Shown in pieces: positions 14,814 to 22,288 of a DNA stretch of 43,025 nucleotides. The notes under the pieces were generated by a model. That model searched no databases and was not told the origin of the DNA. It worked only from the letters and a program-made list of their open reading frames with translations. The DNA comes from Nocardia mexicana NBRC 108244 (GTDB lineage Bacteria > Actinomycetota > Actinomycetes > Mycobacteriales > Mycobacteriaceae). Made by a program: the position numbers and the translations under genes. The stretch spans positions 1 to 43,025 of the forward strand of contig NZ_BDBV01000118.1 in NCBI RefSeq assembly GCF_001613165.1, written 5' to 3'. Each line of letters begins with the position of its first letter. Positions within the stretch are counted from its first letter, which is position 1.

Positions 14814-15779
14814 GTGCAGAGATGGCGAAGTCTCGAGGACATTCCCCCGGACTGGGGCCGGTGCGTGCTCACGATCGGAGTGTTCGACGGAGTGCACCGC
14901 GGTCACGCCCAGTTGATCGGCCGCGCCGTGAAATCCGCCGCCGTACGCGGCGTGCCCTCGGTGCTGATGACCTTCGATCCGCATCCCATGGAGGTGGTGC
15001 GGCCCGGTTCGCACCCCGCGCAGCTGACCACCCTGACCCGGCGCGCGGACCTGGTCGAGGAACTGGGCGTCGATGTGTTCTGCGTGATGCCGTTCACCCA
15101 CGAATTCATGAAGCTGACGCCGACCCGCTACGTGCACGACCTGCTGGTCGAGAAGCTGCACGTCACCGAGGTCGTGATCGGCGACAACTTCACCTTCGGC
15201 AAGAAGGCCGCGGGCACCGTCGACACCATGCGCGAGCTGGGTGGCCGGTTCGGGTTCGAGGTCGACGGGGTGAAGTTGGTCGGCGAGCACGCGGTCACGT
15301 TCTCCTCCACCTACATTCGCGCCTGCGTCGACGCCGGGGATATGGCCGCGGCCGCCGACGCGCTGGGCCGCCCGCACCGGGTGGAGGGCGTGGTCGTGCA
15401 CGGCGACGGCCGCGGTCGCGAACTCGGCTTCCCGACCGCGAACGTGGCGCCGCCGATGCACGCGGCCATTCCCGCCGACGGCGTCTACGCGGGCTGGTTC
15501 ACGGTGCTGAGCCCGGGCCAGACCGTCGGCACCACGGTCCCGGGCAAGCGGGCCATGGCGGCCATCTCGGTGGGAACGAACCCGACCTTCTCCGGCCGCA
15601 CCCGCACCGTCGAGGCCTACGTCCTCGACACCGACATAGACCTCTACGGCCAGCACGTGGCCGTCGACTTCGTCGAGCACGTCCGCGGCATGCGCAAATT
15701 CGACTCGATCGACGATTTGATCACCGCGATGGGCCGCGACGTAGACCAGACCCGCAAGATCCTGGCCTCACGGCCCTAG
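14814..15779 (+). CDS. ribF: Bifunctional riboflavin kinase / FAD synthetase
   Basis: The 321-residue enzyme phosphorylates riboflavin to FMN and adenylates FMN to FAD. The N-terminal nucleotidyltransferase shows G-V-F-D-G-V-H-R-G-H (about residues 27-36) and later T-F-S-S-T-Y-I-R; the C-terminal flavokinase shows G-R-E-L-G-F-P-T-A-N and the V-G-T-N-P-T-F region. GTG 14814 gives the conserved start V-Q-R-W-R. The last five residues, L-A-S-R-P, and the TAG stop are supplied by a palindromic repeat: the left arm encodes the tail and the stop lies in the loop. The gene therefore seems to have acquired a new 3' end from the element. Confidence 0.95.
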   Translation: MQRWRSLEDIPPDWGRCVLTIGVFDGVHRGHAQLIGRAVKSAAVRGVPSVLMTFDPHPMEVVRPGSHPAQLTTLTRRADLVEELGVDVFCVMPFTHEFMKLTPTRYVHDLLVEKLHVTEVVIGDNFTFGKKAAGTVDTMRELGGRFGFEVDGVKLVGEHAVTFSSTYIRACVDAGDMAAAADALGRPHRVEGVVVHGDGRGRELGFPTANVAPPMHAAIPADGVYAGWFTVLSPGQTVGTTVPGKRAMAAISVGTNPTFSGRTRTVEAYVLDTDIDLYGQHVAVDFVEHVRGMRKFDSIDDLITAMGRDVDQTRKILASRP

Positions 15780-15796
15780 GGGGCCGTGAGGCCAGG
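15761..15796. repeat. Palindromic element copy A, overlapping the end of ribF
   Basis: CCTGGCCTCACGGCCC (15761-15776) and GGGCCGTGAGGCCAGG (15781-15796) are perfect 16-bp arms around a 4-nt loop TAGG. The ribF stop TAG is within the loop. It can also serve as a strong terminator. It shares its CCTCACGGCCC core with copies B and C. Confidence 0.85.
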
Positions 15797-15862
15797 AATG
15801 CTGAGGTGGCCCCTGCATGCCCGGTCGTCTCAGTACTCCCCGCGCCGGTCGTCTCTGTATTT

Positions 15863-15897
15863 CCCCGCCTCACGGCCCCTAGGGCCGTGAGGCGGGG
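15863..15897. repeat. Palindromic element copy B
   Basis: CCCCGCCTCACGGCCC (15863-15878) and GGGCCGTGAGGCGGGG (15882-15897) form a perfect 16-bp stem with a 3-nt loop. Flanking words are shared with the other copies: ATTTCCCCGCC-like sequence before it and CCCTGCATGCCCGG after it. Confidence 0.85.
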
Positions 15898-15973
15898 ATC
15901 GCCCTGCATGCCCGGCAATCGCGGTATTCCACGCCTCGGTCGCCACACATTCCGCCTTGGCCGTCCCAGCATT

Positions 15974-16009
15974 CCCCGCCTCACGGCCCCCTGGGGCCGT
16001 GAGGCGGGG
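15974..16009. repeat. Palindromic element copy C
   Basis: CCCCGCCTCACGGCCCC (15974-15990) and GGGGCCGTGAGGCGGGG (15993-16009) form a perfect 17-bp stem with a 2-nt loop. Left-arm starts of the three copies are 102 and 111 bp apart, so the 386-nt gap between ribF and rpsO is mostly an array of this element. Confidence 0.85.
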
Positions 16010-16070
16010 ATGACGTACCGGGACAATGACCGCGAAGTTGGGGCGTTTTCGCTTGTCCGGGGCGGTCCGG

Positions 16071-16076
16071 TAGACT
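16071..16076 (+). promoter_or_regulatory. Candidate -10 of the rpsO promoter
   Basis: TAGACT lies 95 nt before rpsO and after the last palindrome. A TTTTCG 19 bp upstream could be a weak -35. Because the palindromes upstream probably stop ribF transcription, rpsO needs its own promoter. Confidence 0.3.
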
Positions 16077-16165
16077 CGCTCGTCGGGTTTGCTGCGGTCC
16101 GCGGTGGCGCCCGCCCGGGGCTTCCCGGTTCTTCCGAGCGCGGACTGGAAAACAGGAGTGAATTC

Positions 16166-16435
16166 GTGGCGCTGACCACCGAGCAGAAGAAGGCGATTCT
16201 CGCCGACTACGGGGTGCACGAGAAGGACACCGGTTCGCCGGAGGCCCAGATCGCGATGCTGACCAAGCGCATCTCCGATATCACCGAGCACCTGAAGAAG
16301 CACAAGCACGATCACCACACCCGCCACGGCTTGATGCAGCTCATCGGTCGTCGCAAGCGCCTGTCGAAGTACCTGCAGGACAAGGACATCGAGCGTTACC
16401 GTGCACTGATCGAGCGGCTCGGACTGCGTCGCTGA
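16166..16435 (+). CDS. rpsO: 30S ribosomal protein S15
   Basis: The 89-residue product is exactly the usual S15 length and shows the family blocks D-T-G-S-P-E-A-Q-I-A, L-T-x-R-I, H-x-x-D-H-H-T-R-H-G-L and R-R-K-R-L-S-K-Y-L. It binds the central domain of 16S rRNA early in small-subunit assembly. GTG 16166 has AGGAG nine bases upstream and defines the start of the conserved sequence, although the frame is open far upstream. It precedes pnp, the conserved bacterial order. Confidence 0.97.
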   Translation: MALTTEQKKAILADYGVHEKDTGSPEAQIAMLTKRISDITEHLKKHKHDHHTRHGLMQLIGRRKRLSKYLQDKDIERYRALIERLGLRR

Positions 16436-16771
16436 TCTGCTAGCGACACACGATCTGCACAGGCAGTTCGCATGGCAGCCGACGGGGAAGCATAGAATCT
16501 CCCCGTCGGCTAGTCGTGTATAGGGGCAGAGGTCCCACACACGACACGACACAGCCGTACGCACCCGTCGCGTGGCGTCGGTCTTCGGTAGTGGCTTTTC
16601 GGCACGACTGCCCGGAAGGCTTCGATCGATGACCGCCTCCGCGTCGCCGCTTCCAAGGGGAATTCGGCCGGGTGTGCGCGCTGGTACGCGCCCAAACCGG
16701 GTACGGCTGACGACAGCCGGATCGCGCAGACCTGCGCTGGATCCGGCGAGACGAGAGGTTGAGAAGAGTAA
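16436..16771. other. rpsO-pnp intergenic region
   Basis: The 336-nt gap holds no supportable gene. It contains the hairpin at 16477-16511. A second inverted repeat, GTCGTGT (16513-16519) with ACACGAC (16539-16545), flanks a possible -10 TATAGG (16519-16524). In enterobacteria pnp is autoregulated through its leader; this region is the place to look for an equivalent, but nothing here proves it. Confidence 0.5.
16477..16511 (+). terminator. rpsO terminator or pnp leader hairpin
   Basis: AGCCGACGGGGA (16477-16488) and TCCCCGTCGGCT (16500-16511) form a perfect 12-bp stem with an 11-nt loop, 41 nt after the rpsO stop. No U-tract follows, so it may be a processing or stability structure rather than a simple terminator. 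Confidence 0.65.
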
Positions 16772-19030
16772 ATGTCCGACACAGTGAACAGTTCCGCCGT
16801 CGAGGTCGAACCCGGCGTATTCGAGTCGGTAGCCCTGATCGATAACGGCAGCTACGGCACCCGCACCATCCGCTTCGAGACCGGCCGCCTGGCCAAGCAG
16901 GCCGCCGGTTCCGTCGTCGCCTACCTCGATGACGAGACCATGCTGCTGTCGGCCACCACGGCCCGCAAGCACCCCAAGGATCAGTTCGACTTCTTCCCGC
17001 TGACGGTGGACGTCGAGGAGCGCATGTACGCCGCGGGCCGCATCCCCGGCTCGTTCTTCCGGCGCGAGGGCCGCCCCTCCACCGACGCGATCCTGACCTG
17101 CCGCCTGATCGACCGCCCGCTGCGCCCGTCCTTCGTCGACGGCCTGCGCAACGAGATCCAGGTCGTGGTGACCGTGATGAGCCTGGATCCGAAGGATCTC
17201 TATGACGTGGTCGCCATCAACGCGGCCTCGGCGTCGACGCAGATCTCGGGTCTGCCGTTCTCCGGCCCGATCGGCGGCGTGCGCGTGGCCCTGATCGAGG
17301 GCCAGTGGGTGGCGTACCCGACCGTCGAGCAGCTCGAGTCGGCCGTATTCGACATGGTGGTCGCCGGTCGCGTGGTCGACGGTGACGTCGCGATCATGAT
17401 GGTCGAGGCGGAGGCCACCGACAATGTGATCGCGCTGGTCGAGGGCGGCGCGTCGGCGCCGACGGAAACCGTTGTGGCCGAGGGCCTCGAGGCCGCCAAG
17501 CCGTTCATCGCCCGGCTGTGCAAGGCGCAGCAGGACCTGGCGGACAAGGCGGCGAAGCCGACCGAGGAATTCCCGCTGTTCCCGCCCTACCAGGACGACG
17601 TGTACACCGCCGTCGAGGGCACCGCGAAGAACCCGCTCGGCGAGGCGCTGTCCATCCCGGGCAAGCAGGAGCGCGAGGAGAAGATCGACGAGATCAAGCT
17701 CGAGGTCCTCTCCAGCCTGGCCGAGGACTTCGAGGGCCGCGAGAAGGAGATCGGCGCGGCGTTCCGCTCGGTCACCAAGAAGCTGGTGCGCCAGCGCATC
17801 CTGTCCGACGGCTTCCGCATCGACGGCCGCGGCCTGGCCGACATCCGCGCGCTGTCGGCCGAGGTGGCCGTGGTGCCGCGGGCGCACGGTTCGGCGCTGT
17901 TCGAGCGCGGCGAGACCCAGATCATGGGCGTCACCACCCTCGACATGGTGAAGATGGCGCAGCAGGTCGACTCGCTCGGCCCGGAGACCTCCAAGCGCTA
18001 CATGCACCACTACAACTTCCCGCCGTTCTCCACCGGTGAGACCGGCCGCGTCGGCTCGCCGAAGCGGCGCGAGATCGGCCACGGCGCCCTCGCCGAGCGC
18101 GCGCTGATCCCGGTGCTGCCCTCGCAGGACGACTTCCCGTACGCCATCCGCCAGGTGTCGGAGGCGCTGGGCTCCAACGGTTCCACCTCGATGGGCTCGG
18201 TGTGTGCCTCCACCCTGTCGCTGCTGAATGCCGGTGTGCCGCTGAAGGCTCCGGTGGCCGGTATCGCCATGGGCCTGGTGTCCGACACCGTGGGCGACGA
18301 GGTCCGCTACGTGGCGCTGACCGACATCCTCGGCGCCGAGGATGCCTTCGGCGATATGGACTTCAAGGTCGCGGGCACCCCGGAGTTCGTCACCGCGCTG
18401 CAGCTGGACACCAAGCTCGACGGCATCCCGTCGAAGGTGCTCGCGGGTGCGCTGAACCAGGCCCGCGACGCGCGCCTGACCATCCTGGACGTGATGGCCG
18501 AGGCCATCGCCACCCCGGACGAGATGAGCCCGTACGCGCCGCGCGTCACCGCGATCAAGATCCCGGTCGACAAGATCGGTGAGGTCATCGGACCCAAGGG
18601 CAAGATGATCAACCAGATCACCGAGGACACCGGCGCCAACATCTCGATCGAGGACGACGGCACCGTGTTCGTGGGCGCCACCGACGGCCCGTCGGCGCAG
18701 GCCGCGATCGACGCCATCAACGCGATCGCCAACCCGCAGATGCCGAAGGTCGGCGAGCGCTTCCTGGGCACGGTCGTCAAGACCACTGCCTTCGGCGCGT
18801 TCGTCTCGCTGCTGCCGGGCCGCGACGGCCTGGTGCACATCTCGAAGCTGGGCAACGGCAAGCGGGTCGGCAAGGTCGAGGACGTGGTCAACGTCGGCGA
18901 CAAGATCCGCGTCGAGATCGCCGATATCGACAACCGGGGCAAGATCTCGCTGGTTCCGGTCGAGGAAGAGGACGCGGCGGCCGCATCGACATCCGATAAC
19001 ACTGCTGCGGTAGAGGCCGGTGCCGAGTAA
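16772..19030 (+). CDS. pnp: Polyribonucleotide nucleotidyltransferase (PNPase / GpsI)
   Basis: The 752-residue enzyme degrades RNA 3' to 5' with phosphate and can run in reverse; actinobacterial homologues were also called guanosine pentaphosphate synthetase. Two RNase PH domains are visible (about residues 15-150 and 345-560, the second with F-E-R-G-E-T-Q and the F-P-P-F-S-T-G-E-T-G-R block). They are followed by a KH domain with I-G-P-K-G-K and a C-terminal S1 domain with G-A-F-V-S-L-L-P-G-R-D-G-L-V-H-I-S. GAAGAG precedes the ATG. A terminator-like hairpin begins 32 nt beyond the stop. Confidence 0.97.
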   Translation: MSDTVNSSAVEVEPGVFESVALIDNGSYGTRTIRFETGRLAKQAAGSVVAYLDDETMLLSATTARKHPKDQFDFFPLTVDVEERMYAAGRIPGSFFRREGRPSTDAILTCRLIDRPLRPSFVDGLRNEIQVVVTVMSLDPKDLYDVVAINAASASTQISGLPFSGPIGGVRVALIEGQWVAYPTVEQLESAVFDMVVAGRVVDGDVAIMMVEAEATDNVIALVEGGASAPTETVVAEGLEAAKPFIARLCKAQQDLADKAAKPTEEFPLFPPYQDDVYTAVEGTAKNPLGEALSIPGKQEREEKIDEIKLEVLSSLAEDFEGREKEIGAAFRSVTKKLVRQRILSDGFRIDGRGLADIRALSAEVAVVPRAHGSALFERGETQIMGVTTLDMVKMAQQVDSLGPETSKRYMHHYNFPPFSTGETGRVGSPKRREIGHGALAERALIPVLPSQDDFPYAIRQVSEALGSNGSTSMGSVCASTLSLLNAGVPLKAPVAGIAMGLVSDTVGDEVRYVALTDILGAEDAFGDMDFKVAGTPEFVTALQLDTKLDGIPSKVLAGALNQARDARLTILDVMAEAIATPDEMSPYAPRVTAIKIPVDKIGEVIGPKGKMINQITEDTGANISIEDDGTVFVGATDGPSAQAAIDAINAIANPQMPKVGERFLGTVVKTTAFGAFVSLLPGRDGLVHISKLGNGKRVGKVEDVVNVGDKIRVEIADIDNRGKISLVPVEEEDAAAASTSDNTAAVEAGAE

Positions 19031-20420
19031 TCATTTCGGTGTGACGAAGAAGAAGTCTGCGCCCCCCTCGCTCCTGACCGAGCAGGGGGGTTCTTCTCTC
19101 CGACTTGCTCCCACGGACGCCCCGCTGGCCGATACCGGCGTGCGGCGCACCGTGCTCCCCGGCGGGCTGCGAGTCGTGACCGAGCATGTGCCGGGAGTAC
19201 GGTCGGCCTCCATCGGGGTGTGGGTCGGCGTGGGATCTCGCGACGAGGGCCCGACGGTGGCCGGTGCCGCGCATTTCCTCGAACATCTGCTGTTCAAGCA
19301 GACCCCGACGCGGTCGGCGCTGGATATCGCCCAGGCCATGGACGCGGTCGGCGGCGAGCTGAACGCGTTCACCGCCAAGGAGCAGACCTGCTACTACGCG
19401 CACGTGCTGGACGAGGATCTGCCGCTGGCGGTGGACCTGGTGTCGGACGTGGTGCTCAACGGACTGTGCCGGGCCGAGGACGTCGCCGTGGAGCGGCAGG
19501 TGGTGCTCGAGGAGATCTCGATGCGCGACGACGATCCGGAGGACATGGTCGGCGACGCGTTCCTCGGCGCGCTGTTCGGTGATCATCCGGTCGGGCGGCC
19601 GGTGATCGGGACCGTCGAATCCATCGAGGAGATGACCGCGGCGCAGCTGCGCGGCTTCCATCTGCGGCGGTATCGGCCGGACCGGATGGTGGTCGCGGTG
19701 GCGGGCAATGTCGAACACGAGCACACGGTGGAGCTGATCCATCGCGCCTTCGCCGGGCGGCTCGATCCGGCGCGAGACCCGGCACCGCGGCGCGAGGGGC
19801 ACTTCCGCACGCGCACCCAGCCGCAGCTGCAGCGGATCTACCGCGACAGCGAGCAGGCGCACCTGGTGTTCGGCGTGCGGGCGTTCGGGCGGCACGAGGG
19901 CGAGAAGCGCTGGCCGCTGTCGGTGCTGAACACGGTGCTCGGCGGCGGGCTCAGTTCCCGTCTGTTCCAGCGCATCCGGGAGGAGCGGGGGCTGGCGTAC
20001 TCGGTGTACTCCGGCGTCGACACCTTCGCCGATACGGGCGCGTTCTCGGTGTATCTGGGGTGCCAGCCCGAAAACCTCGGGGAGGTCACCAGTTTGGCGC
20101 GCGGGGTGCTGGAAGAGGTTGCCGCGGGCGGGATCACCGATGCCGAATGCGCGCGGGCGAAGGGCTCGCTGCGCGGGGGACTGGTGCTGGGACTGGAGGA
20201 TTCCGGTTCCCGCATGAACCGCATCGGCCGCAGCGAACTCAGCTACGGCAACCACCGCAGCGTCTCCGACACCCTGACCCGCATCGACGCCGTGACCACC
20301 GCCGAGGTGTCGGCCGTGGCACGACGCCTCCTCGCCCGCCCGTTCGCCGCCTCGGTGGCGGGCCCGTACCGCCGCACCCGGGACCTGCCCTCATCAGTGC
20401 GGAGGCTGGTGCGCGACTGA
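19020..20420 (+). CDS. pepR: M16-family zinc protease (PepR-like)
   Basis: The 466-residue product is a peptidase M16/insulinase-family protein with the inverted zinc motif H-F-L-E-H (His85, Glu88, His89, counted from GTG 19020), E-L-N-A-F-T-A-K-E, and the R/Y pair G-L-A-Y-S-V-Y in the C-terminal half. It follows pnp as in M. tuberculosis (recalled). The start is uncertain. GTG 19020 overlaps the end of pnp by 11 nt; GTG 19041 and GTG 19140 are alternatives. A terminator-like hairpin at 19062-19090 lies inside the longer versions, and conserved sequence begins only around residue 41, so a start near 19140 with its own promoter is possible. Confidence 0.88.
   Translation: MPSNHFGVTKKKSAPPSLLTEQGGSSLRLAPTDAPLADTGVRRTVLPGGLRVVTEHVPGVRSASIGVWVGVGSRDEGPTVAGAAHFLEHLLFKQTPTRSALDIAQAMDAVGGELNAFTAKEQTCYYAHVLDEDLPLAVDLVSDVVLNGLCRAEDVAVERQVVLEEISMRDDDPEDMVGDAFLGALFGDHPVGRPVIGTVESIEEMTAAQLRGFHLRRYRPDRMVVAVAGNVEHEHTVELIHRAFAGRLDPARDPAPRREGHFRTRTQPQLQRIYRDSEQAHLVFGVRAFGRHEGEKRWPLSVLNTVLGGGLSSRLFQRIREERGLAYSVYSGVDTFADTGAFSVYLGCQPENLGEVTSLARGVLEEVAAGGITDAECARAKGSLRGGLVLGLEDSGSRMNRIGRSELSYGNHRSVSDTLTRIDAVTTAEVSAVARRLLARPFAASVAGPYRRTRDLPSSVRRLVRD
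19062..19099 (+). terminator. Terminator-like hairpin just after pnp
   Basis: CCCCCCTCGCTC (19062-19073) pairs with GAGCAGGGGGG (19080-19090) with a single bulged C and a 6-nt loop, followed by TTCTTCTCT. It looks like a classical intrinsic terminator, 32 nt after the pnp stop, yet lies inside the longest pepR reading frame. Confidence 0.6.
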
Positions 20421-20430
20421 CCTGTTCGCT

Positions 20431-20442
20431 TACCTCGAGGTA
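20431..20442. promoter_or_regulatory. Palindromic operator candidate upstream of the imine-reductase-like gene
   Basis: TACCTCGAGGTA is a perfect 12-bp palindrome 93 nt before the reductase start. No regulator gene is adjacent on either side, so the binding protein would be encoded elsewhere. Confidence 0.4.
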
Positions 20443-20534
20443 GGCATCCGACAGGAAAGTGCGTACTTGTCGCGATCCCGGCGTCATCCGAGACTGGCTG
20501 TCGTACCAGGCAGAACATCTCGGAAGGGCGGCAG

Positions 20535-21413
20535 ATGACGGAACTCGCACGGACACCGGTGACGGTGCTCGGACTGGGCTCGATGGGGCGGGCGTTCGCG
20601 GAAGCGTTTGTCGCGGCGGGGCATTCGACGACGGTGTGGAACCGGACGGCAGCGAAGGCGGAGCCGTTGGTGGCCGCCGGTGCCACGTATCGGGAGTCGA
20701 TCGCCGATGCCGTGGCGGCGAGTCCGCTGATCATCGCCTGCCTCACCACATTTCGTGCGACGGCCGACAGTCTCGCGCCGGTGGAGACGCTGGCGGGGCG
20801 GACGCTTGTCACCCTCAACAGCGGAACACCCGGTGCGGCACGGGAAATGGCGGAGTGGGCCGCCGCTCGCGGCGGCCGTTTCCTCGGCGGCGCGATCAAG
20901 AATGTGCCCACGGCCGTCGGGAAGCCGGACACGCTGCTCTACTACGGCGGCGACCGCGCGGTCTTCGACGAGCACGAGCCGACGCTGCGCGTACTCGGCG
21001 GCGACACCAGGCATCTCGGCGAGGAACCGGATCTGGCGGCGCTCTACGAATCGGCGGTCGGGGCGACGCTGCTGCCCGCGCTACTGGGATTCCTGCAGGG
21101 AGCGGCGGTACTCGCGGCCCGTGGCTACAAGGCGAGCACCATGGTCGACCACGAGGTCAAATGGCTGCAGATGATCGAATCCATCCTCCCCGTCCTCGCC
21201 GACGAGATCGACACCGTCGACTACACCAAGCTGGGCTCCTCGGTGAACCTCTTCCACGCGGCCATCGACGACGAGGCCGAGATCGGCGCCGAAACAGCCA
21301 TCGACATGTCCTGGCACGCCCCGATGCACGACCTACTACGCCGAGCGGTAGCGGAAGGCTATGGGGAGCAGAGCATTACGTCCCTGATCGAACTGCTCCG
21401 CAAGCCTGCGTAA
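20535..21413 (+). CDS. NAD(P)-dependent dehydrogenase, imine-reductase / beta-hydroxyacid dehydrogenase family
   Basis: The 292-residue protein begins with a Rossmann fold (G-L-G-S-M-G-R-A, then V-W-N-R-T, whose Arg suggests NADPH preference). The all-helical C-terminal domain resembles imine reductases and reductive aminases: the catalytic Lys of 3-hydroxyisobutyrate dehydrogenases is not in the usual K-x-x-x-N context, while the N-S-G-T-P and G-A-I-K-N-V-P segments fit the imine-reductase branch. Members reduce cyclic imines or alkyl-CH-OH substrates; the natural substrate is unknown. GGAAGGGCGGCAG precedes the ATG. It is a single-gene unit between pepR and a convergent SnoaL-like gene. Confidence 0.8.
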   Translation: MTELARTPVTVLGLGSMGRAFAEAFVAAGHSTTVWNRTAAKAEPLVAAGATYRESIADAVAASPLIIACLTTFRATADSLAPVETLAGRTLVTLNSGTPGAAREMAEWAAARGGRFLGGAIKNVPTAVGKPDTLLYYGGDRAVFDEHEPTLRVLGGDTRHLGEEPDLAALYESAVGATLLPALLGFLQGAAVLAARGYKASTMVDHEVKWLQMIESILPVLADEIDTVDYTKLGSSVNLFHAAIDDEAEIGAETAIDMSWHAPMHDLLRRAVAEGYGEQSITSLIELLRKPA

Positions 21414-21433
21414 CCCCCGGCCCCGCATGGCAG

Positions 21434-21456
21434 TTCCGGCACGCTTGCGGCCGGAA
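21434..21456. repeat. Dispersed ATTCCGGC/GCCGGAAT palindrome, copy 2
   Basis: TTCCGGC (21434-21440) and GCCGGAA (21450-21456) surround ACGCTTGCG, the reverse-orientation version of the element at 1071-1095. It lies between the convergent reductase and SnoaL-like genes. Confidence 0.65.
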
Positions 21457-21467
21457 TCCACCGCGAC

Positions 21468-21860
21468 CTATGCGGGGATCGGGGTTTCGTGGACGGATCG
21501 CCAGAAATAGAGTTGGCCGTCGGTGATCAGGGTTGCGGTTACGCGGCGGCGGGTTGTGGTGTCGGCGTAGCGGTTTTCGGCGACGAAGCGGAGTATCACC
21601 AGGGTTGAGGCGCGGGCGATCTCCTCGACATCCGAGATGTCGATCTCCAGGCCGGGCTGGGCATTGCGGGATTTCCAGACGCCGCTCAACAGGGTGTCGC
21701 GGTCCACGGCGTCGCCGGTGGTGACCACGGCCGAGAACTTGTCGTCCAGGGCGTTGGCGAACCGGTCGAACACCTTGGGCGGCGCGTCGGTGCCCAGCCA
21801 TTCGGCGAGGTCGGAGTGCAGCGCCACGACCACGTCGGTCAGCTCGGAGATCGGCGACAT
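21468..21860 (-). CDS. SnoaL-like / NTF2-fold small protein
   Basis: The 130-residue soluble protein has the pattern of a SnoaL/DUF4440-type alpha-beta cone: an N-terminal helix pair with F-A-N-A-L-D-D-K-F, then alternating strands ending in Y-F-W-R-S-V-H. Such domains act as cyclases, isomerases or ligand carriers, but no catalytic residues can be named here. It starts 9 nt after the ArsR stop and is probably co-transcribed. The pair is divergent from an MFS transporter, so it may help handle the compound that the transporter moves (inference). Confidence 0.65.
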   Translation of the reverse strand: MSPISELTDVVVALHSDLAEWLGTDAPPKVFDRFANALDDKFSAVVTTGDAVDRDTLLSGVWKSRNAQPGLEIDISDVEEIARASTLVILRFVAENRYADTTTRRRVTATLITDGQLYFWRSVHETPIPA

Positions 21861-21869
21861 CTGGGCAGG

Positions 21870-22196
21870 CTAAGCGTTCTCGGACCGATTCGCCGCACCC
21901 ACGACCGCATCGAGCAGGCCGGGCAGCTCCCGATCGACCTCCTCGGCGCGCAGCCGGGCGTAGGTCTGGCCGTCCTCGATGATCTTCTCGGTGAGCCCGG
22001 CGTAGCGCAGCGTCTTGAGGTGATGGGTCGCGGTCGACTTGTTGATCGTGTCGTAGAGCAGGCCGCAGCGCATCGCCGTACCGGCATTGGCCAGGCGGCG
22101 CACCATCTCCAGGCGCACCGGGTCGTGCAGTGCGTCGAGCACGGCCTGCACCGAGCCGACCGGGAATGCCTCCACGGTGCGTTTGGTTTCCGTCAT
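21870..22196 (-). CDS. ArsR-family HTH regulator
   Basis: The 108-residue product is a compact winged helix of the ArsR type: V-L-D-A-L-H-D-P-V-R-L-E-M-V-R-R-L opens the fold and S-T-A-T-H-H-L-K-T-L-R is the recognition helix. One cysteine (C-G-L-L) is present, but the paired CxC metal site of arsenic or cadmium sensors is not, so it likely senses an organic ligand or redox state. It is divergent from the MFS gene and probably represses it through the inverted repeats between them. Confidence 0.85.
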   Translation of the reverse strand: MTETKRTVEAFPVGSVQAVLDALHDPVRLEMVRRLANAGTAMRCGLLYDTINKSTATHHLKTLRYAGLTEKIIEDGQTYARLRAEEVDRELPGLLDAVVGAANRSENA

Positions 22197-22212
22197 GATC
22201 TACCTCACCGAC

Positions 22213-22268
22213 GGTTTGATGGGAATCGTACCGGCGTTAGGGTTGTTGGGTTCGATCGTAATCAAACC
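22213..22268. promoter_or_regulatory. Inverted half-sites between ArsR and MFS genes
   Basis: GGTTTGAT (22213-22220) and ATCAAACC (22261-22268) are perfect inverted repeats at the two ends of the 92-nt divergent intergenic region, each followed by a partly similar ATCG-containing word. They are good candidate ArsR sites, one near each gene. Confidence 0.5.
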
Positions 22269-22288
22269 TACCTGATGGAGAGCGAGCG

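Noticed and set aside
15761..16009. CRISPR array or riboswitch between ribF and rpsO
   Set aside because: The repeats are hairpins with self-complementary arms and unequal, non-unique gaps; there are no cas genes, and an FMN riboswitch would lie upstream of ribF, not downstream.
15830..18838. A 1002-codon minus-strand open frame opposite rpsO and pnp
   Set aside because: Both genes on the plus strand are certain; the antisense translation is low-complexity Arg/Gly/His-rich sequence with no motifs.
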